The notes beneath the pieces were generated by a model. The model ran no database searches. It was not told the origin of the DNA and saw nothing but the letters and a program-made list of their open reading frames with translations. Positions 30,180 through 40,554 of a stretch of DNA of 64,000 nucleotides are shown here, in pieces. The DNA comes from Ianthella basta (taxonomy: Eukaryota; Porifera; Demospongiae; Verongiida; Ianthellidae). The translations under genes were made by a program, and so were the position numbers. The stretch is from the NCBI GenBank assembly GCA_964019415.1, contig OZ025870.1, forward strand, positions 8,948,415 through 9,012,414, given 5' to 3'. The stretch's first letter is position 1, and each line of letters begins with the position of its first letter.

Positions 30180-30890
30180 GATCGATGCGAAACTCGGGAT
30201 AATTACAGAGTACCACATGGTGATGGTTATGAGAGGGTAGACGGAAGATGATTTGCCGCACTGTGCCACGCCGCACGTTTTCCCTCTGTTGCTGGAAAAG
30301 ACACCATGTTAGCCGCATATAGTTAAGTTTTCCAGCCACGGCGAGAGCAAGAGCTGTGAGCCCTTCTACAATAAAAGAGTCCTTCTGAGTTCTTGCGCAT
30401 TCCTTCTGATCCGCTATATACATGCATGGCAACGAAATGTTTGAGGGTTCAGCGAATTGGCTACGTTCTTCTTAACCTCGAAAACAATATGCCAATTATA
30501 GTACACTAAGCCCTCTCTCCCCTATTCACCCTTGGGTGCTTCGTGCCCTCATTGTTCGAAACGTTCGAAGGTTCAGCAAATCCGCTACATTCTTCTTAAC
30601 TTTTGAAAACAGTAAGCCAATTATAGTACACTAAGTCCTCTCTCCCCTCCCCTCTCTCCCTTACTCGCCCTTGGGCGCTTCGCGCCCTCATTTGTTTGAA
30701 ATGTTTGAAGGTTCAGCAAACCCGCTACATTCTTCTTAACTTTTGAAAACATAAAGCCAATTATAGTACACTAAGCCCTCCCTCCCCTCCCTTCTCTCCT
30801 GCACTTGCCCTTGGGTGTTTTGTGCCCTCGTGCGTCGTGAAATAAAGAGCATATAGGCCAGCTTGGTGTACTATATTTATAACATCTAGA
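30180..30890. repeat. Dispersed repeat, copy 2, with three tandem internal units
   Basis: Related to 1890-2200. Units of 124-140 bp begin at 30,434, 30,558 and 30,698, each carrying GTTCAGC.AA, CTTCTTAAC and TATAGTACACTAAG. The outer part ends with GGTGTACTATA, as in copy 1. Confidence 0.75.
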
Positions 30891-31450
30891 ACAGTGCTTG
30901 TATATATTACCCAATGTACAAAGTTGTATATAGTGTTGCTATGCAAGCTGTAATGAACAGTAGTTGTTAGGTTGCTTATATGCTAGTTCACCATGTATGA
31001 CTGCACTCACAGGATCACTTCCAACTAACCACAAAGTGCATGCATGCCACTTGGCTATTAGCATATATAGCAGGTTTAGAGGCTGAAATTTGGCCATACA
31101 GGGCATGTCAGGGTAGTAGACAGAAAACCCTTTAAAGCCCTTTAGATTCATTTGCAGTGTTCAGTTTCCGTCCCAGACGTCTCGTCTTGGGTTTCAAGTT
31201 CTTGGATGTATTGTTCTTAGCAATAGATTTCATGACTACCAACACTTACACTGCCCATACTCATGAAAGGTGCTTTCACTAGCACAATAGTAGTTTGTGC
31301 TAGGGAAATGTATACCATGAACTGAGTAATGTAAGGATCCTTTGCCTTTGTTACCCTCCCACGCGCTCCATAACTGATTTAGTGATATTAAGTTCCTTAA
31401 TTACACAATCACACAAAATGCGTACTTGCCTCTTCCATAGTATTTGAGTA
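30891..31450 (+). repeat. Decayed ankyrin intron unit
   Basis: Matches the intergenic part of the ankyrin units (TACCCAATGTACAA, CTTATATGCTAGTTCACCATG, AGCAGGTTT) up to the region before an A exon, then loses similarity. It shows the array once extended this far. Confidence 0.7.
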
Positions 31451-32555
31451 CATTTAACATTAGCGTTAATTTTGCTGAAATGTTCCTTCTGTCCACCAAA
31501 CTTGGTAAGAGTATGGAGTTGCATTGTGAGAGAGGCATGGCTGCTGAAATCTGGAATCAGTTGTTCTATTTGAGTTATGGTGCCTTTTGCAGTCTCTGCC
31601 ATATCTAAGGGATAGGATAAAATAGCGGTTTGGTTGAACACTAACTCCACTTTCAGGTTTCCACCAATCTGCCCCAAACTTGCCAGAGTATATCACGGCA
31701 ATCTGAGAAGTCATCTAAGGTGGTTAGCACTTATGCCACTTGACTCCTTTTGACAAAATGAATCAACATTAATTCTGTGCATGCGAAGTTTTACTGAACA
31801 AGTCTGTGGAACGCTCTCGATTAGACAATTTCGATCAGTAAACACTCAAATTTTGAATGTACAGAATGGAAATTCACCTGAAGGACAGGTATTCAGCTAG
31901 ATTGTGCGACTGGCATGAATATTCTTTCCTTAGTAAGGGAGAGAACAGGCTGAAGCTCCAATCAGATTTCATTGTTGCAGTGACGGATGCTGTGGAAAAA
32001 TTCTATTTGGAAAGTAGACCATCTTTGAAGCGAAAGTGGCTAGCAGAGCCTTTTGCAGCGTGTTAAGAAGCTTTCTATGATGATCAGATGCATTTCATTG
32101 TGTGACAAACTGAAAGACGTCTGCAACGAAGCTCTGTACATCTTCCCTGATAGAAATTTTTGCATAATAGAACCAGACACACTGACCATTATCTGGATGA
32201 TCATTTTTGATGTATCCTGTACATCTGGCTGTACTTTGTTTTGACGACTTTTGCTTCAAAGTTGGTTGCGTCCTCCCAGGAGCTTTCAGATCCTCCACAG
32301 TACTCATTGTCATAGTCACAATGAAGAAGGTAAGACTACTCTACCTGATGTGGTGCATATACCTATATATAGCCTGTTATCAGGCTGATCATATTGGACT
32401 TCTTGAGCAATTCTAGTGATATCACACCTCATTTTGGTCTATACCACATATATCTGAACATCTGCTAATCTATTAATTCATAGGGTTACACAATCACTTT
32501 ACTATATATCTGGGGTGCTATAAAAGTTACATCTCATACTTGAACTAGATATATT
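31451..32555. other. Unassigned region
   Basis: Where an A exon would be expected I find none. A minus-strand frame at 31,351-31,677 and plus-strand frames at 31,857-32,066 and 32,053-32,244 match nothing I know. GTAAGA after AAGAAG near 32,329 could be a donor, without other support. Confidence 0.35.
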
Positions 32556-32805
32556 CATTGCACACACTGATGCTAAGTAGATTGTATCCACCCCCATCCT
32601 TCGTTCTTGGATAAATATCACATGTATATGTCACTGTTATTGCTGTATGATGTAACATATCTGCTGTTACGTTTGTTCCTCCACATGCATGCCACACTGT
32701 ATAATTTGTTTGATTTGTCCCACAATGACCAGCCCAACTTCTCCACCATTTGTGCCATGACCGGAAGTCCACAATTTAAATGCCTTTTTCGGCCAAGCAC
32801 CTAGT
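32556..32805 (+). pseudogene. Degenerate ankyrin B-exon unit
   Basis: The sequence before 32,731 resembles a B-exon acceptor region (TTTGTCCCACAATGACCAG against TTTGTCCCTTAATGAACAG). The residues after it, PNFSTICAMTGSPQFKCLF, keep the spacing of GGFTPLLRAVLSGHAEVARF but lose the core GH and Leu residues. There is no good donor afterwards. I read it as a dead B exon. Confidence 0.4.
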
Positions 32806-33207
32806 GTAATTTTGTATTTAGGCAAGTGTATCTTGGGAACTGAAGCAGCTATATATCAAAGCGCAACAAAGGACAATGGAGAGCTCAACCACTCTGCTTT
32901 AACCCGGTGTCACTAACTCAAAATTGATATACTGCACAAAGTGGGTCATTTTCTCAAATCCGCTCACATATGTCTTTTTGCACTGTCTTGCAAGTTTTCC
33001 CGTGTATTTGTGTGTACATGTCACAGTGTGAATATGCTGTATTGACCAGCTATGATGTTGGGTTAATTACCAGGTATTTGTGTGTGTATGAGGGGTGGAT
33101 GTGTACATGTGTCCATTTGTGTCTCCTTGTCTCTTTTTGGCAGCCCCTATATTGTTTTGAAATTGACATTTTTGTATGGCTTCATGTTACGGATGTATAT
33201 TGCACTG

Positions 33208-33247
33208 TATATATATATATATATATATATACCACCACCACCACCAC
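33208..33247. repeat. TA and ACC microsatellites
   Basis: About 12 TA units followed directly by about five ACC units. Confidence 0.9.
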
Positions 33248-33363
33248 ACAGTGCAAGTTGCAATCTGTGCATGCAGTATATGCGCCAATGCTTCTATGAA
33301 CAAGGCCACCAGTGCAAGTTGCTGAGGGTCAGGGGGACCGGGCACCAGCATCGATTGGCATGC

Positions 33364-33582
33364 AGTGGGGGACCACTATGAATGCAAGTACAGTGTTGGT
33401 GCTAGTCGAACGGAACAAGTTGGAGCAGGATGCAGCAACAGGTGTGCAACTTGCACTTGGGCAGAACACGGTTCACATATAGTGCCCAAGTGCAAGTTGC
33501 ATACCTGTTGCTGCATCCTGCTCCAACTTGTTCCGTTCGACTAGCACCAACACTGTACTTGCATTCATAGTGGTCCCCCACT
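33364..33582. repeat. Long near-perfect hairpin, 100-bp arms, 19-nt loop
   Basis: 33,364-33,463 and 33,483-33,582 are reverse complements with a single mismatch (GGTGTGC against GGTATGC in the complement). The loop is GAACACGGTTCACATATAG. The stem motif GTGCAAGTTGC also appears just upstream at about 33,250 and 33,312, and GCAGTATAT.CG flanks both sides of the region. It may be a foldback element, a recent inverted duplication or a small-RNA precursor. Confidence 0.85.
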
Positions 33583-33706
33583 ATGAATGCAGTATATACG
33601 TACCAAGGTGGTCAGAAGGTGATTAAACTGCAGTAAAGGGGCGCAGCATTTCGAAAAGGAGTTGTGATCAGTAAAGTAAGAACCATGGCATGCAAAATGT
33701 TGTTGC

Positions 33707-34094
33707 CGATAGCTAGTTGGCTATTGCTCATTGACTTGTTGCTAAGAGCAGCAACACGCTCACAGAAAGTGAGGCCTAGGATTACCATGTTGCTGCATTC
33801 TGGTGTCATAACAGTAGCTGATTTACATCACTATTGCAATTATGAATGTTGCAGGCTATGCTGTGTGTAGTATGATGTGAACAGATAGTGAAAATCTCCT
33901 GGAATAGCTACATAGAATCATCCATTTATTGACGATAGGTATGACATTGAAATAACTGCATAAGTGATAGCTAGCTAAGTTGGCTATCATTGACTTAATT
34001 GGTACAACCATCAGCAACATGCTCACAGAGGGAAGAGGTATACCATATTGCTGCATTCTAGTGTCATAATGGTAGCTGATTTACATCAGTATGG
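33707..34094. repeat. Two-copy direct duplication (about 130 bp)
   Basis: 33,707-33,838 and 33,966-34,094 share GTTGGCTAT, CAGCAACA.GCTCACAGA and GTAGCTGATTTACATCA. Confidence 0.7.
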
Positions 34095-34576
34095 AGCCAC
34101 AGATGGTGTTAGCTGTGGCTCTGTTGCAGGGCAGAGCGAGCACTCTCCCTTTTGAAACGTTAGGTAACCGGAATCTTGTGCATGCTGTCTGTAAACGCAC
34201 AAAAAAGATGGCATCTTTTCCCGTAATGGAGGGAAAATGTGTGGCACTCTTCACAGGCACAGCAATTTGTCTTCCGTATGCCCCGTTATGACCATCTCAA
34301 TGCGGCTCCCCCGTAATACTTCCAACTTTGGCATCGATCGCACGCAAGCTGTGGGAGGAGTTTGCGAACAGAGGATTTCAGCTCTACTACTGTTAACTCC
34401 AAAATATCATTTGTATGCTCATCATGACATAATCGGAAGAAGATAGGTCGATGAAGTTGCAGAAGCTTGATTGGCCAGTACCAGTTAGTGGTTGTGCAGT
34501 ACTCATTCTGTGAAGATAAAAATAAAAGAAAATTACAGTACTAAGGTGTACTGTATTTGTAGTTTATCAGATTATC
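34095..34576. other. Unassigned region
   Basis: Open frames at 34,091-34,291 and 34,237-34,446 resemble nothing I can name. Confidence 0.35.
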
Positions 34577-34830
34577 CCACCATCCCTATGTAGGGATGGT
34601 GGTGGTTGTTGGATGCTGTAATACAAATGAAAAGTAGTACTACTCCTGATTATGAACAGAAGTAAGAGCCGGCGAAAGAAACCGTCTATGAAGAAGGGAG
34701 GCTGTACAGTATTCAGAGGTAACCCTACCTCCACGCACAATCGCGCCGTCAGGTCGAAAGCGTCGTTGTCCTTTTCTGTGTTTCGTCTTCTTCCAGTTCT
34801 TCTTCTTCTTCTTCATCAGCTGTAGCTCAT
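34577..34830. repeat. Repeat family 'GTAGGGATGG', copy 1
   Basis: Starts at a CCATCCCTA/TAGGGATGG palindrome. Shares GCTGTAATACAAA, GCTACTCCTGA-like and GAAAGCGTCG blocks with 41,700-41,908, 41,909-42,148 and 45,125-45,365. Confidence 0.7.
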
Positions 34831-35284
34831 GAACGACAAGGAGTAAGACAACAATTCATTCGCAGTTCTCCTGACCCCCTTTCTGGCTAGTGCCTTATGT
34901 AGGTTAGGGAATGCTGCAGCATAGTATGGCATGGGGCGATTCTCCGGTCTATGGTGTACATAGCTATGGGACATCTGCCATTTTCCCATGACATAATGGA
35001 CAACCAGTTGCAACCAGCCTGCATTGTTTGTTTCTTTGGCTGCCAAATCCTTTCAGTTGCATTTCAATCATTTTCAGTTCCACAATACAGTCAGATGTTC
35101 CAGGGTGCATATGGGACATGCTTCGATCGACATTCATCTGCGTGCTGTTTTGGAGGTTATCTGCAGTTGTGCCATTGTGCAGCCATTTTCACTTACTGTG
35201 TGGTTGCTTCCAGCCACCATTTCTGTGTTCGTTTGGCGGTGCAAAGCTTACTGTCACTTTTGGTTCAACTCCACGATCACCTTG

Positions 35285-35665
35285 AAGTGAGGGCTTCTGG
35301 TCGAAACGTCGGCAAGGTTTTCAATCCTGTTGTGAAGCTGGTATTAGAGAACCAACCCTTTCTGATGCCTGAGCCAGCTGAGAAGCCCTCACTTCATTCA
35401 TACCTACGTGAACGCTACAGAAGTAGCACCCAGAAGCTAGTGCAAGAGCACGAGAGGAGCCTACACAGAAGAGCGTGCTGTGGCAACCACCACATCTTCA
35501 ACATGAGATGCCATGACGAAGGAGTAATCCCATCAAGCCGTAGGATCAAGCCACCCGTAAAAAAAGATCTTTGCCCTGAAGAAGACCAGAGCATCTGGTC
35601 GAAACGTTGGCAAGGTTTTCAACCCTGTTGTGAAGCTGGTATTAGAGAACCAATCCTTTCTCACA
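35285..35665 (+). mobile_element. 381-bp insert with terminal direct repeats, Penelope-like fragment
   Basis: ATCACCTTG at 35,276-35,284 and again at 35,666-35,674 looks like a 9-bp target duplication. Both ends of the insert carry a direct repeat of about 70 bp (CTGGTCGAAACGT.GGCAAGG, then GTTGTGAAGCTGG). Between them is coding-like sequence (NMRCHDEGVIPSSRRIKPP) resembling the N-terminal region of GIY-YIG/Penelope-type retroelements as I remember them. The 3' repeat is preceded by CTGAAGAAGACC, giving a partial hammerhead-ribozyme-like core. The element class is inference. Confidence 0.4.
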
Positions 35666-36185
35666 ATCACCTTGCAGTCAAGGGTGTAGGTATGGTGCAG
35701 CTCTTTTGTATGCATGTAATGGCCACCTATGGTGTGGGTGTATACATAGCTATAGCCAATATCCCTCCAGACGGTAAATCAGAGTGGCAGCAAAATATGA
35801 TTGGGATTGTGGGAGTTACTCCGTGACCAAGCCAGTCTTGTCTATCACCAGGATTTCCTGGATCAAGAAATTTTGGGGGGCTACAGCCCCCTAGCCCCCT
35901 GCTCTGCCATCCTCGCCTTATCAAAGCTAACTCTGCAACATGATAGCCTATCCAAACAGAAGTAATACATCTTGCATCCACCCACCACAGTCTACCCTAG
36001 GTTGCCCACCTAGCCACATCCCACAATGTACTACACACTCTGCCGTGCATTTGGGGCACATTCCTTTGTTGGCACTGTTGTTTGGAATCCTTTCAAGTAG
36101 ATCAGCCGTTGCCCATGTGCAGTTTGCATTCCATAGAACGTTGAGAAACAAGGATGTGTAAAAATGTTTCCTCCTAAAGCAAGGG

Positions 36186-36360
36186 CAGATGTAGGGATGG
36201 TGCAACGTGTCTAAAGTGGATGGCAAACCACCTGGTGGAAAAACCATAGGAACAAGGAGGAGGGCTAGTCCATGCAAAAAGGGGGGCCAGCCTGTCCAAG
36301 CAAAACCCAGGTCATTAACATTCCCTGACATTGAATACATTTGCACCATCCTTACATCTG
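36186..36360. mobile_element. 175-bp MITE, copy 1
   Basis: CAGATGTAGGGATGGTGCA at the left and TGCACCATCCTTACATCTG at the right are inverted repeats with one mismatch. Confidence 0.75.
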
Positions 36361-36912
36361 GCAACATTTTGTACTTGCAGTCTTGTTACCATCCCCTATT
36401 TCTCCGCCTGCATATTGTTATGCAATTATGAGTGTGCAATAACAAGCTAAAGGGCTGCTACATGCGACTAAAATTGTATGTCTATGCCAGCTATGCATCT
36501 TCCCATATACACATCACCAAGCTGCATGCATACACCCATGTACATAATGTAAATGACTGAAGCGCTGATGAGGAAAGGCTGTACAGCTATATATATAGCA
36601 ATTGCAGAGTCTGGTACACCCATGGCACATGCATATGTACAGGTGTGTTCTGACATACTACTGTAAGACACTAGCTACCTGGATATATATGAAGGTTGCA
36701 CTTCACAAACGTTGGCAGTGAAGTGTACAATGTTTACGCTGGCCTAGAGCTAAACAGTGTGGGCATGAAAGTGGGTGTGGTAGTTTGCAGGCACACCTAT
36801 GGTAAACATTGACGCTGCAGTTGAGCTTAGTGGTTTGCCATGGCAGAGCGAGATGGCTACATAAGAGATGAGCCCAAAGAATATATGGAGCCTGCAACTG
36901 ATACTTACATGG

Positions 36913-37120
36913 AAACACATAATGAATTGGAAGAGTAGGAGGTCCTAGATTCTAGAGCACAGCAAAGTAGACTGAGTAGCAGGCAATTTTGCAGGGATAC
37001 ACCTGGTGGAAAGGGAATGTAAAGCACAGTGGAAAGGGAAGGTAAAGCACAGCTAAGCAGAGAGATGTGCAAATTGTAAGGCTGTACCTATAGGTGTAAA
37101 GGGGAAGCTGAATAGCCAGA
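36913..37120. other. Spacer, no gene seen
   Basis: Contains a short duplicated GTGGAAAGGGAA.GTAAAGCACAG; otherwise nothing. Confidence 0.5.
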
Positions 37121-37158
37121 ATGGTTGTGGAGTAGTAGGAGGCACATCAAAATGTTGC

Positions 37159-37333
37159 CAGATGTAGGGATGGTGCAAATGTATTCAAAGTCAGCGAATG
37201 TTAATGACCTGGGTTTTGCATGGACAGGCTGGCCCCCCTCTTTGCATGGACGGGCCCTCCTCCTGGTTACTTTTTTTTTCGTCAGGTGGTTTGCCATCCC
37301 CTTCAGAGACACACTGCACCATCCCTACATCTG
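37159..37333. mobile_element. 175-bp MITE, copy 2 (inverted relative to copy 1)
   Basis: Same termini as copy 1. The interior is the reverse complement of copy 1, and the immediate flanks (ATGTTGC and CCTTG) also match in inverted order. The repeated unit may therefore be larger than the inverted ends. Confidence 0.75.
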
Positions 37334-37399
37334 TCCTTGTTTTTGTAGGATTTTATTCTTCACAGGCAGTGCGCATGTGTGCCTGATGTATGGACTATG

Positions 37400-37936
37400 A
37401 TTAAAGATGACCATAGACCAATTACTGATTCAAGTTTTGGTAGATCATCACTTTTATGGTACACACACACGTTTGGGAAGTGTGATTTTGGGTCCAAACA
37501 TTGTACGTGTTATAACCACAAGCACAGGTTTTTGTATACTTGCTCTTGAAAATGTTACACTATTGCAGTTGCCACAAATGGCATCAGATAATCAGCATTG
37601 CGAACAAATCTGTAGCTGACATTTCCCTCAGTGCATGTATCTATGGTGCCATGGTCATCTTGGAATCTGTACCCATGAAGAGTGCTGAGCAATAGTACTT
37701 AAGCATCACTAGTATCATGTACCGTCATTTCCATTCCTAAACTAAGAATGATCATTCTATATTACTTATTGATTGAACTGGCTTTGTTCACCATTTGCTG
37801 TGTAATGAAACTTTCCTCCCAAATGACAAGGCAACACTACAGACGTGCACACATTTACTTCTCTCTAATATCGCACTTCCTCATGGATCTGTCTATGAGA
37901 TTTTCAATCATTTCCCTCTTATGTCTGCCGGTACAG
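37400..37936. other. Presumed intron before ankyrin exon C1
   Basis: AT-rich, no coding signal apart from the acceptor TCTGCCGGTACAG at its end. Confidence 0.5.
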
Positions 37937-38128
37937 CGTGGGGAATCTGCCCTCCAGTTGGCTGTCAGACAAGGGTACCTAGATATGGTCAAGGTGCTCA
38001 TACAAGTGTATCGAGAACATAGCATGGAAGACATTGTTGGCCAGGACCACATGGACCTTGCTGAAGGCCACCATCATGAACATTTGGTGGAATACCTCTC
38101 CAGTGAATTCCCTACTCTGAAGAGAAAG
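37937..38128 (+). CDS. Ankyrin exon C1 (penultimate exon)
   Basis: 64 codons, phase 0 at both ends, starting RGESALQLAVRQGYLDMVKV and ending FPTLKRK before donor GTGAGC. The first half is one ankyrin repeat; the second half (DLAEGHHHEHLVEYL) is a weaker second repeat. It continues in frame into a short terminal exon. Its phase and position make it the likely 3' part of the array gene, although 14 kb and a LINE lie between. A separate gene is possible. Confidence 0.75.
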
Positions 38129-38287
38129 GTGAGCTATATTATGCAAAACTATATAATATATATAATTATACTCTGTGACAAATATACATGCCTATCTAGC
38201 TGTATAGATGTTTAGATTTGATTCTGGCTTGTCTGCAATGCTGTTTTTAATGTATTGTGTTATTATAGTGATGTGTTATTTGTGCAG

Positions 38288-38353
38288 GTACAAGTGCCAC
38301 AACCGACCAGGTATCCCAATGTGTGGTCTGTATCTGGTGATCAGGACTACTAG
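38288..38353 (+). CDS. Ankyrin gene terminal exon
   Basis: Acceptor TTATTTGTGCAG, then 21 codons (VQVPQPTRYPNVWSVSGDQD and a final Tyr) and a TAG stop at 38,351-38,353. The phase fits exon C1. The short hydrophilic tail contains no motif that I recognise. Confidence 0.65.
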   Translation, partial: VQVPQPTRYPNVWSVSGDQDY

Positions 38354-38861
38354 CACTAATGTCATGTTGCATGACTTTGTACTGAATTGTATTAGATGCT
38401 GATGTAGTTTGTTGCATTTATGAATTTGGTCCTAAGATTTATGTATTTTGAAAGTGAGTTTTCAATGCAGCAATGTATGGTAATGGTTAATGTCTGTATA
38501 AATTTTTGGCAGCTAGCGCTGATGTATATTGGCAGAAGTGTTGAACAATATCAGTGTTTATTCTGAATTCATCTCACTGAAAAGTACGTTGATGTGAGTG
38601 ATTGAATTTGGTGCAGTTCTGAATAATTGCTTTGTTATAATTATATTATAGTTCCTACATCGATCATGCATGCAATTGGCATAATTAAATTTGCCAATGA
38701 AGTAACTATTGCAGTTTATATCACTAATGTATTGCATAAAGTTCAGTGAGCATATACTGTACCATGCATGACTGTGTGAGAGTGTAATAATATAGAGTTA
38801 ATTAGTTAGGGAGAATATATAATAAAGTAACAAAGGCCATAATTTCTGGATACAGTATGTA
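38354..38861 (+). other. Probable 3' UTR
   Basis: AT-rich non-coding sequence after the stop codon, ending with an AATAAA at 38,821, just before an inverted-repeat element begins. Confidence 0.5.
38821..38826 (+). terminator. Poly(A) signal AATAAA
   Basis: Exact AATAAA about 470 bp after the stop codon of the ankyrin terminal exon. Confidence 0.5.
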
Positions 38862-39340
38862 CTTTTTGGGTCGGTTGTCCCGACCGGATAGTTGCAATCG
38901 GTTATCGGTTATCAATTATCGACCTAGTGACGTAATTTTTGCGTGACCTTTAGTATACCCAACTCTATTGGCGGAAGGTGTACAGGAGATTCAGGGTATG
39001 TGGCGAAGGCGGGCGACCTGAATCACCGACTGGTCGTGATTTGACAGTTTTCTCAGTAGTCTGGAACGCAGGTTACAGAAAATCGTTGCACGCGATCGGT
39101 ACGAGTCTGTTTAGCCCCCGCGCTGTCTGTTCACTTATCGTGGAGGTGTTTTCCTCTTTGTGCAGAAACGCTCCCACCCTTCTTAGTCTTAAATCGTCCG
39201 AATACGCTTTATTCCAGTCTTCCTCATTCCAAAGGCTGCTTCTTCAGCTACTTGTAGCCGCCATAATGACGTCACCAGGTTGATAATTGATAACCGATAA
39301 CCGATTGCATATATCCGGTCAGGACAACCGACCCAAAAAG
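38862..39340. mobile_element. 479-bp element with about 75-bp terminal inverted repeats
   Basis: CTTTTTGGGTCGGTTGTCC at the left end pairs with its near-complement at the right. The match runs on through GCAATCGGTTATCGGTTATC and CCT.GTGACGT, about 75 bp with few mismatches. The interior is GC-richer and non-coding. The long repeats imply a fairly recent non-autonomous DNA transposon; I could not define the target duplication or family. Confidence 0.75.
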
Positions 39341-39344
39341 CTCT

Positions 39345-39775
39345 GTATTACACCTACCAGCCTTCTACACCGAAGTGTTTCAGGAGTCTAGCTGGCCAGG
39401 GGCCAGGAGCCCTATTGATGGCAACCAGTGATTGCCTTCCCCCACTAGTCATCCTACAAAGACAGTAGAGCTACAGACAGCTGTTTTATCCTGATTGGAG
39501 CTCATCAATGTGGCGCACGCATGGAATGCTGGATGACTAGCTACTCTTGTATCCACCACCAGTGAAACAGTTGTGGTTTCAACAAGAGTGAATATTATAA
39601 TGGGGGAAGGCTAAGTCATGAGTGTGACTGTGTGCAATTGTTGAGAGGTAAGTCACTGCAATGGCCAGGCTGGGCTAGGTTGAACAAGGGCTAATCACTG
39701 GATATTACACCTATCAGCCTTCTACACCGAAGTGTCTCAAGAGGCTGGGGGGCCGGAGCCATATTGATTGATAAA
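39345..39775 (+). repeat. 360-bp repeat plus start of a second unit
   Basis: ATTACACCTA.CAGCCTTCTAC begins at 39,346 and again near 39,706. The 360-bp unit includes CCACCACCAGTGAAACA and GTTGAACAAGGGCTAATCACT. An inverted copy lies at 41,375-41,690. Confidence 0.75.
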
Positions 39776-40310
39776 CTAAACGAATGCAAGGCATTGTGGG
39801 GGCGAGCGGGAAGTATATTTTGTTATTGTCCTCAATGGTATTATTTTTTATTATTAGCAAGAACATACATGCACACATGCGTACAATTGCAGTCAGGATT
39901 TAGTTAGAAATTTGCTGTGACATCACGCCATTTGCCATTTGCCCAGTCATTCTGAAATCAACTGTACATCTGAACAGCCAGGAACTGGCAGCTGCGGTGT
40001 GCAAAATATTGCCCAGTTCCATACAATAGCCAGCAAGAGTAAGAGAACTTAACTATCAAAGCAACAGCACACCTCCCACCTGGCCCATACAGTCCTTGTA
40101 TGGCTAAACCAGTCTGTGCACCTTCACTATCCTGACAGTCACCTGTCCAGCAGAAGAGTACACTGAAAGCTGGCACCAGAGACTGTGTAATTGCACTAGC
40201 GCAAGAGACTAAAATACCCCGTCACAGAGGTGGCTGTAGCAAGCAAGCGTAAGAGACCTTGTAGCCTGGTTAGGTTTAAGATCAAAGGGTCTGTCTAGTT
40301 GAGATATCCT
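39776..40310. other. Unassigned region
   Basis: No recognised coding sequence. The minus-strand frame at 39,958-40,176 looks like chance. Confidence 0.4.
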
Positions 40311-40317
40311 GTATCCA

Positions 40318-40383
40318 ACCACATCCTAGGTGTTATTCTTCATAACACCTAGGTATTATGAAGAATAACACCCAGGATGTGGT
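40318..40383. repeat. Hairpin with 26-bp arms
   Basis: 40,318-40,343 (ACCACATCCTAGGTGTTATT then CTTCAT) pairs with 40,358-40,383 with one mismatch. The 14-nt loop contains CACCTAGG. Confidence 0.8.
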
Positions 40384-40434
40384 CACTGAACAACTGTCAC
40401 CCCACTAATTGAAACAACATTCTCTATTATATGC

Positions 40435-40462
40435 TTGTGTGTGTGTGTGTGTGTGTGTGTGC
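40435..40462. repeat. GT microsatellite
   Basis: About 13 GT units. Confidence 0.9.
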
Positions 40463-40554
40463 GTGCACGCGTCGATATGTGTTACTGTCTGCAGTGGCAT
40501 GTAGCCTGCTGTTTCATATGAATGCTGAGTACACGGTGCAATATGTATGTCAGT

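Larger units (their letters stand above)
34577..36912. repeat. Segmental duplication, copy 1
   Basis: Aligns in order with 41,909-44,524, from the GTAGGGATGG repeat through AACCAGCCTGCATTGTTTG, GGATTTCCTGGATCAAGAAA and GAGATGGCTACATAAGAGATGA. Copy 1 has the 381-bp insert at 35,285; copy 2 has the 754-bp insert at 42,294. Each therefore gives the empty site for the other. Confidence 0.8.

Noticed and set aside
35285..35350. Second hammerhead motif in the 5' direct repeat
   Set aside because: It has CTGGTCGAAAC but not the CTGANGA part, so no ribozyme core is possible there.
34951..35826. 291-codon plus-strand open frame
   Set aside because: It crosses the edges of a transposon insertion absent from the paralogous segment; only the insert part looks coding-like.
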